Assembly (NCBI RefSeq): GCF_000427665.1
Contig: NZ_KE386572.1
Location: forward strand, 4,464,373-4,528,372
Length of the DNA stretch: 64,000 nt
From: Geminicoccus roseus DSM 18922
GTDB taxonomy: Bacteria > Pseudomonadota > Alphaproteobacteria > Geminicoccales > Geminicoccaceae
Direction of reading: 5' to 3'
Shown piece after piece: positions 42,841 to 50,177 of the stretch; positions within the stretch are counted from its first letter, which is position 1, and each line of letters starts with the position of its first letter. Under the pieces are notes generated by a model. That model ran no database searches. It had not been told where the DNA came from and saw only the letters and a program-made list of their open reading frames with translations. The position numbers were made by a program, and so were the translations under genes.

Positions 42841-43482
42841 TCACATGGTGGCGTTGTCGCCCATGTTCTCGGACATCAGCTGGCCGGCGAGGTCGTTCGC
42901 CTCGTTGAGATGCTCGAGGACCATCTCCTTGTTGTCTTCGGCGAACTCGTTGAAGTTCGCGAGCGAGCCGCGATCAGCCATGGCGTTGAGCAGCTCGTAG
43001 GTGTCCTTGTGGGACTGCCGCATCATCTCGATGTAGAGCTGGTCGAACTCCTCCGCGGAGGCTGCCTCCAGCTGGTCGATCATCGCCTGATGCTTGGCGT
43101 CCAGCGTTACGGGAACCGTGTAGGTGCTGCCGGCGATGCTGGCCTTGCTGTTCAGCTCCAGCCCCATCATGCCGTGGTCCTCGACCATTTCGCGACCGTA
43201 GGCGCGCACGTCCGGGTTGTTGGACTTCTCCGATGCGATCGTGCCGGCCTGGATCTCGAACATGTTGCCGACGCCGGCCATCTGCAGGAAGGCATCGGCC
43301 GGAACGGTCGCGCCGTCGATCAGCTCGTTGACCTCGGGCGACAGGGTGATCGGCGGCAGGTTGGCCGGTGACTGCACCGCCGTCGGCGTGGCCGGTGAGG
43401 TGGTCTCGGTCCTCCCGCAGGCAGCGAGCGTGGAGGCCAGCAACAGGGCCGTGGCGGCAGCAATAACGGGCTTTTTCATCAT
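42841..43482 (-). CDS. DUF4142 domain-containing lipoprotein
   Basis: A 213-residue exported protein. The N-terminus is a lipoprotein signal (ALLLASTLAACGRTE) with the lipobox cysteine at about residue 22, a Thr/Pro linker, and a ferritin-like helical DUF4142 domain (FLQMAGVGNMFEIQAGTIAS, VRAYGREMVEDHGMMGLEL, AEEFDQLYIEMMRQSHKDTY). Function unknown; in alphaproteobacteria DUF4142 genes are often in stress regulons. AAGGAG lies 4 bases before the first of two tandem ATG codons. A near-consensus EcfG promoter is 64 bases upstream (43546-43571). Confidence 0.88.
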   Translation of the reverse strand: MMKKPVIAAATALLLASTLAACGRTETTSPATPTAVQSPANLPPITLSPEVNELIDGATVPADAFLQMAGVGNMFEIQAGTIASEKSNNPDVRAYGREMVEDHGMMGLELNSKASIAGSTYTVPVTLDAKHQAMIDQLEAASAEEFDQLYIEMMRQSHKDTYELLNAMADRGSLANFNEFAEDNKEMVLEHLNEANDLAGQLMSENMGDNATM

Positions 43483-43545
43483 CGATCTCCTTGGCCGGCG
43501 ATCTTGGCCGGTTGCTTGACCGGCCGTTCCGACTTCCGCGGCTAG

Positions 43546-43571
43546 AACCGGCTTTCGAGTCGGATGGTTCC
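43546..43571 (-). promoter_or_regulatory. Candidate EcfG-type promoter for the DUF4142 gene
   Basis: On the minus strand GGAAC (43571-43567), 17 bases, then GGTT (43549-43546). The EcfG consensus is GGAAC-N16-17-CGTT, so the -35 is exact and the -10 has one mismatch. It is well placed before a gene type commonly controlled by the general stress response. Prediction only. Confidence 0.45.
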
Positions 43572-43698
43572 GCAGGCAGAACGATCCCGCTGTACCGAAC
43601 CTCGGCTGTCGCTCCTGGCGGGATCGGCGTGGCAGGTCTGGCCGGCCTCTGCTAGATCTCCGCCGGCCCGCATTCGCGACTGCAGGAGATCTTCGACG

Positions 43699-44544
43699 AT
43701 GGACTGGTTCACCGAGACGCTCTGGCCAAGCTGGGCGCAGAAGATCAAGGTGAAGGAGGTGCTCTATCACGACCAGACCGAGCACCAGGACCTGATCGTC
43801 TTCGAAAGCGACGCGTGGGGCAGGGTGCTGGCCCTGGACGGCGTGGTGCAGACCACCACGGGCGACGAGTTCGTCTACCACGAGATGCTGGTGCATACCC
43901 CGATCCTGGCGCACGGGCAGGCCGAGGAGGTGCTGATCATCGGAGGCGGCGACGGGGGATGCCTGCGGGAGGCGCTCAAGCATCCGGGCGTCCGGCGGGT
44001 CACCCAGGTCGAGATCGACGGCGGCGTCATCGAGTTCTGCAAAAAGTTCCTGCCGACCCTGTCGGATGGGGCCTTCGAGCATGAGAAGGCCCGGGTGGTG
44101 ATTGCCGACGGCGCGAAATATGCGGCGGAGACCGCCGACCGCTACGACGTGGTCATCGTCGATTCCACCGATCCGCATGGCCCTGGGGCGGTCCTGTTCA
44201 CCGAGGAATTCTACCGGGACTGCCGGCGGATGCTGAAGCAGGGTGGCGTTTTGGTCACCCAGTGCGGCAATCCCGCGATCCATCCCGACGAGCTGGAGTT
44301 CACGCAGGCGCGCCAGCGGGGCGCCGGCTTCGCTGATGTGACCTATTATTTCGCCGCGGTCCCCACCTATGTCGGCGGCAGCATGGCGCTGGGGTGGGCC
44401 TCGGACGATCCGGCCCTTCGCCGGGTCGGCGCCGCGGACCTGGAGAAGCGGGGGGTGCCCGCCGACCTGCGCTACTACACCCCCGAGATGCATGCGGCCG
44501 CCTTCGCCCATCCGGCCTGGATGAAGCGCCGGGTCGGCTACTGA
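43699..44544 (+). CDS. speE: Spermidine synthase (polyamine aminopropyltransferase)
   Basis: A 281-residue enzyme transferring aminopropyl from decarboxylated SAM to putrescine. It has an N-terminal beta domain (MDWFTETLWPSWAQKIKVK) and a methyltransferase-like fold with VLIIGGGDGGCLREALKH. Further blocks are QVEIDGGVIEFCKKFLP and VVIVDSTDPHGPGAVLFTEE, which carries the catalytic Asp and PG loop. AGGAG sits 11 bases before the ATG. A SAM decarboxylase gene is not in view. The M81 peptidase gene follows after 14 bases. Confidence 0.95.
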   Translation: MDWFTETLWPSWAQKIKVKEVLYHDQTEHQDLIVFESDAWGRVLALDGVVQTTTGDEFVYHEMLVHTPILAHGQAEEVLIIGGGDGGCLREALKHPGVRRVTQVEIDGGVIEFCKKFLPTLSDGAFEHEKARVVIADGAKYAAETADRYDVVIVDSTDPHGPGAVLFTEEFYRDCRRMLKQGGVLVTQCGNPAIHPDELEFTQARQRGAGFADVTYYFAAVPTYVGGSMALGWASDDPALRRVGAADLEKRGVPADLRYYTPEMHAAAFAHPAWMKRRVGY

Positions 44545-44558
44545 GGAAGGATCCCGCG

Positions 44559-46049
44559 ATGGCGCGGATCGCGGTCGGCGGGCTGCACCACGAAACCAAC
44601 AGCTTCGCGCCGCATGCGGCCGACTGGGCCGCCTTCGAGCAGGCCGACGGCTGGCCCGGCCGGCAGCGCGGAAGCGCGATGTTCGCCGGGATTGCCGGGA
44701 TCAACCTCGCGATCACCGGGTTTGTGGACGCCGCCCGGGCGCGCGGCCACGAGCTGGTGCCGCTGGTCTGGGCGAATGCCTGCCCGTCCGGACCGGTCAC
44801 CACCGACGCGTTCGAGCGTCTGGCCGGCCAGATGCTGGAGGATCTGGCCGCGGCGGGTCCGCTGGACGGGATCTTCCTCGACCTGCACGGTGCGATGATC
44901 ACGGAGGAGCTGGACGACGGCGAGGGCGAGCTGCTGGCGCGGATCCGGCGGGTCCTTCCGGCCACGCCGCTCGTGTGCGCGCTCGACCTGCATGCCGACG
45001 TGTCCGAGGCCATGGTCCGCCATGCCGACGGGCTGGTCGCCTACCGCACCTATCCCCATGTCGACATCGCCGAGACCGGAGCGCGCTGCCTGCCGCTCCT
45101 GGAGCGGCTGATCGAAGGGGAGCCTCAGGCCAAGGCCCACCGCAAGCTCGACTTCCTGGTGGGGCTGCCCTGGCAGTGCACCATGATCGAGCCGGCGCGC
45201 GGGCTCTACCGCCTGGCGGACGAGCTGGCGCTCCGGATCGACGGGACGGTCTCGGTCGCGATGGGCTTTCCGCCGGCCGACACCTCCTGCGGAGCACCGT
45301 CGGTGCTGGCCTATGGGCCGGATGCCGCAAGGGTCGAGGCGGCAGCCGACGAGCTGGCCGCCGCGTTCCGCGCCGCGGAGCCGGCCTTTGCCGGCCGGCT
45401 GTGGACGCCGGCGCAGGCGGTGGCCGAGGCCCTGGCTAGGCCCTGGAAGGGACGGCCGGTCCTGCTGGCCGATACCCAGGACAACCCGGGCGGTGGCGGC
45501 ACCTCGGACACCACCGGGCTTCTCGCGGCGCTGATCGACGCCGGCGTGCCGGACACGGTCCTGGCGATCCTGACGGACGCGGCCGCCGCGGCGGCGGCAC
45601 ATGCGCTCGGAGCCGGCGGCTGGCTGCGTGGCCTGGAACTGGGCGGTCGGCATGGGCCCGATGGTGTCGCCCCGTTGCGGGGTGACTGGTACGTCCAGCG
45701 CCTTGCCCCGGGCCGGTTCACCGCCACCGGCCCGATGTACCGGGGCAGCCGGATGGATCTGGGGCCGATGGCGCTGCTGCGGGCCGGGCGACCCGACGGG
45801 CCGGGAGTGATCGTCGCGACCCGCCGCGTGCAGGCCGCCGACGCCGCGATCTTCCGGCATCTGGGGGTGGAGCCCGCCCGGCAGCGCATCCTGGGCCTCA
45901 AGAGCTCGGTACATTTCCGCGCCGATTTCGAGCCCATGGCCGCCGATGTCCTGGTGGTCGAGGCGCCGGGGGTTAATACCGCCGACCCGGGGCGGCTGCG
46001 GTTCCGGCGCCTGCCGCCGGGGGTCCGTCGGCGCCCGAACCAGCCCTGA
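44559..46049 (+). CDS. M81 family metallopeptidase (MlrC-like)
   Basis: A 496-residue protein of the MlrC/M81 family. It starts RIAVGGLHHETNSFAPHAAD, with the metal histidine in GLHHETNSF, and continues with IFLDLHGAM, CALDLHADVSEAM and AYRTYPHVDIAETG, which carry further predicted zinc ligands. The C-terminal MlrC domain has LADTQDNPGGGGTSDTTGLL. MlrC degrades linear microcystin in Sphingomonas, but most family members sit near amino-acid or peptide uptake genes and have unknown substrates. Start fixed by MARIAVGG, 14 bases after speE. Confidence 0.9.
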   Translation: MARIAVGGLHHETNSFAPHAADWAAFEQADGWPGRQRGSAMFAGIAGINLAITGFVDAARARGHELVPLVWANACPSGPVTTDAFERLAGQMLEDLAAAGPLDGIFLDLHGAMITEELDDGEGELLARIRRVLPATPLVCALDLHADVSEAMVRHADGLVAYRTYPHVDIAETGARCLPLLERLIEGEPQAKAHRKLDFLVGLPWQCTMIEPARGLYRLADELALRIDGTVSVAMGFPPADTSCGAPSVLAYGPDAARVEAAADELAAAFRAAEPAFAGRLWTPAQAVAEALARPWKGRPVLLADTQDNPGGGGTSDTTGLLAALIDAGVPDTVLAILTDAAAAAAAHALGAGGWLRGLELGGRHGPDGVAPLRGDWYVQRLAPGRFTATGPMYRGSRMDLGPMALLRAGRPDGPGVIVATRRVQAADAAIFRHLGVEPARQRILGLKSSVHFRADFEPMAADVLVVEAPGVNTADPGRLRFRRLPPGVRRRPNQP

Positions 46050-46230
46050 TCATATTCTCGTATGGCGGATCGACGGTAGCTGGCGGTTCTGGAAAATCCG
46101 CCGGCAGTTCGGCTTGTCGCAACGATTTGTTAACCATATCAGTGCAACAACAGGCAGGAAGGCCAACCAGCGACGGACAACCCGTTGTCGGACTGGGGGT
46201 CGAGACGATGGTTGGACAGGACGTCAGACG

Positions 46231-46572
46231 ATGAGCGACGCGGCGATCAAGTGGCTTCCGGCGGAACTGGACCTGGGTCCTCTCGAGTTGGCGGGTGGCG
46301 GCCCGGGCGAGGCGGCGGATGCCGGCCCGGTGGTGGAACTGGCGCTGAGCGACCTAGTCCAGGATGCCGGCGGGGAGGTCGTGCTCTACAACGACAGCGG
46401 CATGCGGGCGCTCGGGCTGGTCGCCGAGGCCCCGGTCGTCGGCGAGGGACAAGCCAGCCCGCACATCACCGCTTCGGGCGACGACGTGACCGGGTTCCGC
46501 TACGTCAGCTTCGCCAACGGCCTGACCCTCTACTACCAGGACGGGCTGGACCTGATCGTCCGCACCACCTGA
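46231..46572 (+). CDS. Hypothetical protein, acidic, beta-rich
   Basis: This 113-residue acidic protein is not recognised. It is rich in Gly, Asp, Leu and Val, without signal peptide, membrane helix or cysteine. Segments such as GGEVVLYNDSGMRALGLVAE and SFANGLTLYYQDGLDLIVRT suggest short beta strands as in cell-surface or calcium-binding repeats, but no repeat motif is complete. The upstream gap (46050-46230) is locally AT-richer and contains TTAACCAT, a possible CtrA half-site. It ends before a hairpin and converges with the next gene. Confidence 0.6.
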   Translation: MSDAAIKWLPAELDLGPLELAGGGPGEAADAGPVVELALSDLVQDAGGEVVLYNDSGMRALGLVAEAPVVGEGQASPHITASGDDVTGFRYVSFANGLTLYYQDGLDLIVRTT

Positions 46573-46581
46573 ATCCGGAAA

Positions 46582-46611
46582 GCCACCGCGGGGCGAGGGC
46601 GCCGCGGTGGC
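46582..46611. terminator. Hairpin between two convergent unknown genes
   Basis: GCCACCGCGG (46582-46591) and CCGCGGTGGC (46602-46611) form a perfect 10-bp stem with a 10-base loop, 10 bases after one stop and 23 bases before the other. No T-run. Probable bidirectional terminator by position. Confidence 0.6.
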
Positions 46612-46634
46612 CGGTCCGCGCAGGAATGGACGGT

Positions 46635-47009
46635 CTAGCGGGGCTCGCCCTGCCGCTTGTATTCAGCAAAGGCCTCGACCGAGAGCCCGTCCAGGAATTC
46701 GCCGAGAGCGTCCACCTTGATGGACTTCTTCTCGTCGACGGGTGCGTTGAGACCGAGCAGCTCGCTCAAGTGCAGGGCGAAGCGGTAGTCCAGCTTCTCC
46801 GCGCTGGCCGCCCTGTTCTGGAAAATGTTGAAGATCAGCATCCAGAGCCAGGCTCGACGGGCCTCCAGGTCGTCGAGGGTGAAGGGCGGCGGGACGAACC
46901 CCGCCGGCCGGTCCGGTGCCGGGAGGATGGCCGGGGGAGGATCCGGCTGCTCCGGCGGCAGGATGATGTCGCTCGGCTCCGACTTTCGTGAGGACGCTCT
47001 CGGTTTCAT
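46635..47009 (-). CDS. Hypothetical cytoplasmic protein
   Basis: This 124-residue protein is not recognised. A basic, proline-rich N-terminal half (PPEQPDPPPAILPAPDRPAG) precedes a helical C-terminal half (RAWLWMLIFNIFQNRAASAE, then KLDYRFALHLSELLGLNAPV). No signal peptide is evident. The ATG at 47009 has AAGGACAAGAAG upstream; a TTG at 47078 is the alternative. It is divergent from the hybrid histidine kinase, with a locally AT-rich gap (47041-47100) where both promoters could lie. Confidence 0.62.
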   Translation of the reverse strand: MKPRASSRKSEPSDIILPPEQPDPPPAILPAPDRPAGFVPPPFTLDDLEARRAWLWMLIFNIFQNRAASAEKLDYRFALHLSELLGLNAPVDEKKSIKVDALGEFLDGLSVEAFAEYKRQGEPR

Positions 47010-47172
47010 GCTTCTTGTCCTTGTTGGCCGGGCGCTCCCGGCAATAGGAAGATAGTCCGTTTCTTGATCTGATTTCAACTAATACGTTGGTTGTGTCTTC
47101 AACTTGTGCGCGGGTCGCGCTACGTCGCCTTGCCGGCCTGTTGCAGCGGCCGGTGGCAAGGCGGGCAGGACC

Positions 47173-48810
47173 ATGGACAGGACCGGGCGATCGATCGGCA
47201 GGCGGCTGGACCGGCGCGGGCGCAGGAACAGGCGGGCAGGTCCGCTGGTGACGGTAGCGGCGGTGAGCCACGAGCTGCGCGAGCCGATGAACGGCGTCCT
47301 CGGCATGGCCCGGCTCCTGGGGGAGACGCAGCTTTCCGACGAGCAGCGCGGGCTGGTCGCCGCCATCACCGATTCGGCCGAGGCGCTCCTGACCGTGATC
47401 AACGACATGCTCGACCTCTCCCGCGCCGAGGCCGGCCGGCTCGAGCTGCTGGATACCGTTTTCGACCCGCGCCTCCTGCTGGAGCGGATCGTGGCGCCTT
47501 TTCAGGTGAAGGCCCGGGCCAAGCATCTGCGCTTCGAGACCATGGTCGCCCAGGACGTCCCGGCACGGCTGCGGGGCGATCCGGGCCGCCTGCGTCAGAT
47601 CCTGGGCAACGTGATCGGCAACGCGGTCAAGTTCACCGATGCCGGCGGCGTTACCATCAGGATGCGGGTCCATCCTGCCCGGCCGAACGGGTTCGTGCTG
47701 TTCGAGATCGCCGACACCGGGCCGGGCTTCGATGCATCCAGCATGGCCAAGCTGTTCTCCGGCTATAACCAGATCGGCGGGACCACGGCGCGGGCGTTTG
47801 GCGGCAGCGGCCTGGGCCTGATGGTGTCGATGCGCCTGATCCGCGCCATGGGCGGCAAGGTCGCGGTCGATGCACGGCCGGGCCGGGGAGCCCGCTTCGT
47901 CATCGACCTGCCGCTGGCGGCTGCAGGAGCAGCGCCCCACGAGGGCGCGCCAGAACCGGTGAGCCTGGCCGGCCTGGAACTGCTGGTGGTCGAACCCCGG
48001 CCGGAACTGCGCGAGCGGCTTCGGGCGGCGGGGCTGGCCTGGGGCATGGGCGTGCGCGGGGCCGCCGGGACCCAGGACGCGCTGCGGGAGATCCAGGAAG
48101 CCGGTACGCGCGGGGTGCGCTTCGACCTGCTGATCGCCAGCGCCGCCATCACCGACGACGACACGGTACGACTCCTGCAGGTGATGCGGGACCGGCCCGG
48201 GGCCGGGTTCCGCGCGGTCTGCCTGGCCGGGTCCGGCCTGCGCGGCGACGCGGTGCGCGCACGGGCGCTGGGCTATGATGCGTATCTGGCCGCACCCTTC
48301 CACAACGACGATCTCATGCAGATCCTGATGGGGATCGTGCAAGCATCGGAAAACACGCAGCTTCTGACCCGTCACCATGTCGACGAACAGGGAGGGCGGG
48401 CCCTGCGCATCCTGGTGGCCGACGACAATCCGGTGAACGCGAAGCTCGCTACCCTGCTGCTCGGCAAGGCCGGCCATGACGTCACCGCCGTCCCGGATGG
48501 CGCCGCCGCCGTGGCCATGGTCGGGGAAGGCCAGTTCGACCTGGTGCTGATGGACGTGCAGATGCCGGGAACCGACGGCCTTGCGGCGACTCGCACGATC
48601 CGCCGGCTGGCCGACCCGGACCGGCAGAAGATTCCGATCGTGGCGCTCACCGCCGATGCCATGCCCGGCGACGAGGCCGCCGTGCGTGCCGCCGGGATGG
48701 ACGCCTACCTGACCAAGCCGATCGACCGGCCCAAGCTTCTTTCCACGGTGCGCTACTGGGGCGAGCGATCCCTTCGCCGCCGGCAGGACATCACCTCAAC
48801 CATTACGTGA
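47173..48810 (+). CDS. Soluble hybrid histidine kinase with C-terminal receiver
   Basis: A 545-residue kinase. After about 28 basic residues it begins directly with the HisKA helix SHELREPMNGV (phospho-His33). HATPase_c follows at about 140-260 (RQILGNVIGNAVKFTDAGG, IADTGPGFD, GGSGLGLMVS). A middle receiver-like domain (about 270-395) has DLLIASAAI where a phospho-Asp is expected, so it looks inactive. The C-terminal receiver (about 410-530) is intact with Asp461 in MDVQMPG and ALTADAM. No membrane helix or PAS/GAF sensor is present. It is directly upstream of the pilus genes, and no response regulator with an output domain is adjacent. ATG 47173 chosen; a GTG at 47104 is possible. Confidence 0.87.
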   Translation: MDRTGRSIGRRLDRRGRRNRRAGPLVTVAAVSHELREPMNGVLGMARLLGETQLSDEQRGLVAAITDSAEALLTVINDMLDLSRAEAGRLELLDTVFDPRLLLERIVAPFQVKARAKHLRFETMVAQDVPARLRGDPGRLRQILGNVIGNAVKFTDAGGVTIRMRVHPARPNGFVLFEIADTGPGFDASSMAKLFSGYNQIGGTTARAFGGSGLGLMVSMRLIRAMGGKVAVDARPGRGARFVIDLPLAAAGAAPHEGAPEPVSLAGLELLVVEPRPELRERLRAAGLAWGMGVRGAAGTQDALREIQEAGTRGVRFDLLIASAAITDDDTVRLLQVMRDRPGAGFRAVCLAGSGLRGDAVRARALGYDAYLAAPFHNDDLMQILMGIVQASENTQLLTRHHVDEQGGRALRILVADDNPVNAKLATLLLGKAGHDVTAVPDGAAAVAMVGEGQFDLVLMDVQMPGTDGLAATRTIRRLADPDRQKIPIVALTADAMPGDEAAVRAAGMDAYLTKPIDRPKLLSTVRYWGERSLRRRQDITSTIT

Positions 48811-48830
48811 AGTCCCGACCTACATTTCCC

Positions 48831-48860
48831 TTGAAAAGCCATTTCAGGCCGGTTCATATA
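48831..48860 (+). promoter_or_regulatory. Sigma70-like promoter candidate for the pilus locus
   Basis: TTGAAA at 48831-48836 and CATATA at 48855-48860, 18 bases apart, lie in a locally AT-rich patch 56 bases upstream of the SCPU pilin gene. Match to the -35 is good and to the -10 moderate. Predicted from sequence only. Confidence 0.4.
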
Positions 48861-48915
48861 ACCAGTAGTTGAATTCTGCCGTCGACCGCGGGTTGCGGCT
48901 CTGGGGAGAATAGTC

Positions 48916-49407
48916 ATGACACGCGCAGCTTGCTGGGCCGCCGGGCTGCTTGGCACCGTGGTGGTGCTGCTACCCAAGCCGGCACCGGCGCCCACCACCA
49001 CCGGAACGCTGGCCGTATCCGCCGTGGTCCAGACCAGTTGCTCGCTCACCGGCGGCACGTTGAACTTTGGCACCTACACGTCCGGTCAGACCAGCAACCT
49101 CGACGTCGACGGCCAGATCACCTTCGCCAACTGCCCCACCGGCAACCTGGTGTTCGAGCTGGACGGCGGCGGCACCGGCAACACCACCGCGCGGAAGATG
49201 ACCTCGGGCAGCAACCAGCTGGCCTACCAGCTCTACCGCAACACCACCCGCTCGGCGATCTTCGCCACCGGCTCCAACGCCTACACCGAGATCCGCCTGG
49301 TGGCCGGCGGCGGCACCATCCCGGTCCATGGGCGGATCAACGCCAACCAGACCGTGCCGGCCGGCAACTACGCCGACACGGTGAACGTGACGCTGACCTT
49401 CCCGTGA
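48916..49407 (+). CDS. Spore coat U (SCPU) domain pilin-like protein
   Basis: A 163-residue secreted protein. A signal-like N-terminus is followed by the SCPU domain with GTLAVSAVVQTSCSLTGGTL, LNFGTYTSGQTSNLDVDG, LVFELDGGG and the C-terminal strand GNYADTVNVTLTF. SCPU proteins are the subunits of archaic (Csu-type) chaperone-usher pili. GGGGAG precedes the ATG. As the first gene before the chaperone and usher it is the likely main subunit. Two cysteines in the domain could form the fold's disulfide. It overlaps the chaperone gene by GTGA. Confidence 0.9.
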   Translation: MTRAACWAAGLLGTVVVLLPKPAPAPTTTGTLAVSAVVQTSCSLTGGTLNFGTYTSGQTSNLDVDGQITFANCPTGNLVFELDGGGTGNTTARKMTSGSNQLAYQLYRNTTRSAIFATGSNAYTEIRLVAGGGTIPVHGRINANQTVPAGNYADTVNVTLTFP

Positions 49408-50177
49408 CCGGGATCCCTACCGGCTCCCGGCCGATCGCCCGGCCCAGCTGCCGCCGGCATGCCCTGGCGCTCGTCCTGGCGCTGGGCCTGCTCGCCCCGC
49501 CGCTCGTCCTCAGCGCCCCGGCGCACGCCGCGGGCAATCTGGCGGTGTCGCCGACCCGGGTCGACCTGGGCGAGACCGGCACCGCCACCATCGCGGTGCG
49601 CAACGATGGCGATGAAGGCAGCGTGCTGCAGGTCAGCGCCATGCGCTGGCTCGATTCGCCGATGCCGGACGCGCTGGAGCCGGCGCCGGAGATGATCGCG
49701 GTGCCGCCGGTCTTCACCCTGAAGCCCGGCGCCCAGCAGGTGATCCGGCTGGCGCTGCGCGACCGCAGCCGGCCGCCCGTCGAGCGTAGCTATCGCCTGC
49801 TGATCACCGAGGTGCCGGCACCCGCCTCGGGCGGGGCGCAGTCAGGCGGCGTGCGCTTCGCCCTGGGCTTCAACGTCCCGGTCTTCCAAAGGGCGCCGGG
49901 CGCCCTGGCCGACCCGGTCTGGACCATCCAGTCGGCGGTGGGCGGCCCGATCCTGGCGGTGCGCAATGCCGGCCAGGCTCATGTCCAGGTGAGCGGGATC
50001 GCCGTGCAGGACGATGCCGGGCGCTCTCTGGCCCAGGTGAAGGAGGCCTTCTACCTGCTGCCCGGACGTTCGCGGAGCTGGCCGCTGCCGGCTGCCGCGA
50101 AGGGTGGCCTGGTGACGGTGGTGGCGGACACGAATCTTGGCACGCTCGAAGAACGCCTGGCCGCTCCGCGCGACTAG
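49404..50177 (+). CDS. Periplasmic pilus chaperone (PapD-like)
   Basis: A 257-residue exported chaperone. A signal peptide (ALALVLALGLLAPPLVLSAP, then AHAAG) is followed by PapD-type Ig-like domains: LAVSPTRVDLGETGTATIAV, the conserved VFTLKPGAQQVIRLALR, and SYRLLITEVPAP. The second domain carries ILAVRNAGQAHVQVSGIAV. It would hold SCPU subunits by donor-strand complementation before delivery to the usher. The GTG start shares bases with the upstream stop. Confidence 0.9.
   Translation: MTGIPTGSRPIARPSCRRHALALVLALGLLAPPLVLSAPAHAAGNLAVSPTRVDLGETGTATIAVRNDGDEGSVLQVSAMRWLDSPMPDALEPAPEMIAVPPVFTLKPGAQQVIRLALRDRSRPPVERSYRLLITEVPAPASGGAQSGGVRFALGFNVPVFQRAPGALADPVWTIQSAVGGPILAVRNAGQAHVQVSGIAVQDDAGRSLAQVKEAFYLLPGRSRSWPLPAAAKGGLVTVVADTNLGTLEERLAAPRD

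Noticed and set aside
46120-46145. CtrA binding site upstream of the acidic unknown gene
   Set aside because: Only one half-site (TTAACCAT) is present, without a second TTAA at the 7-base spacing, so no site is annotated.
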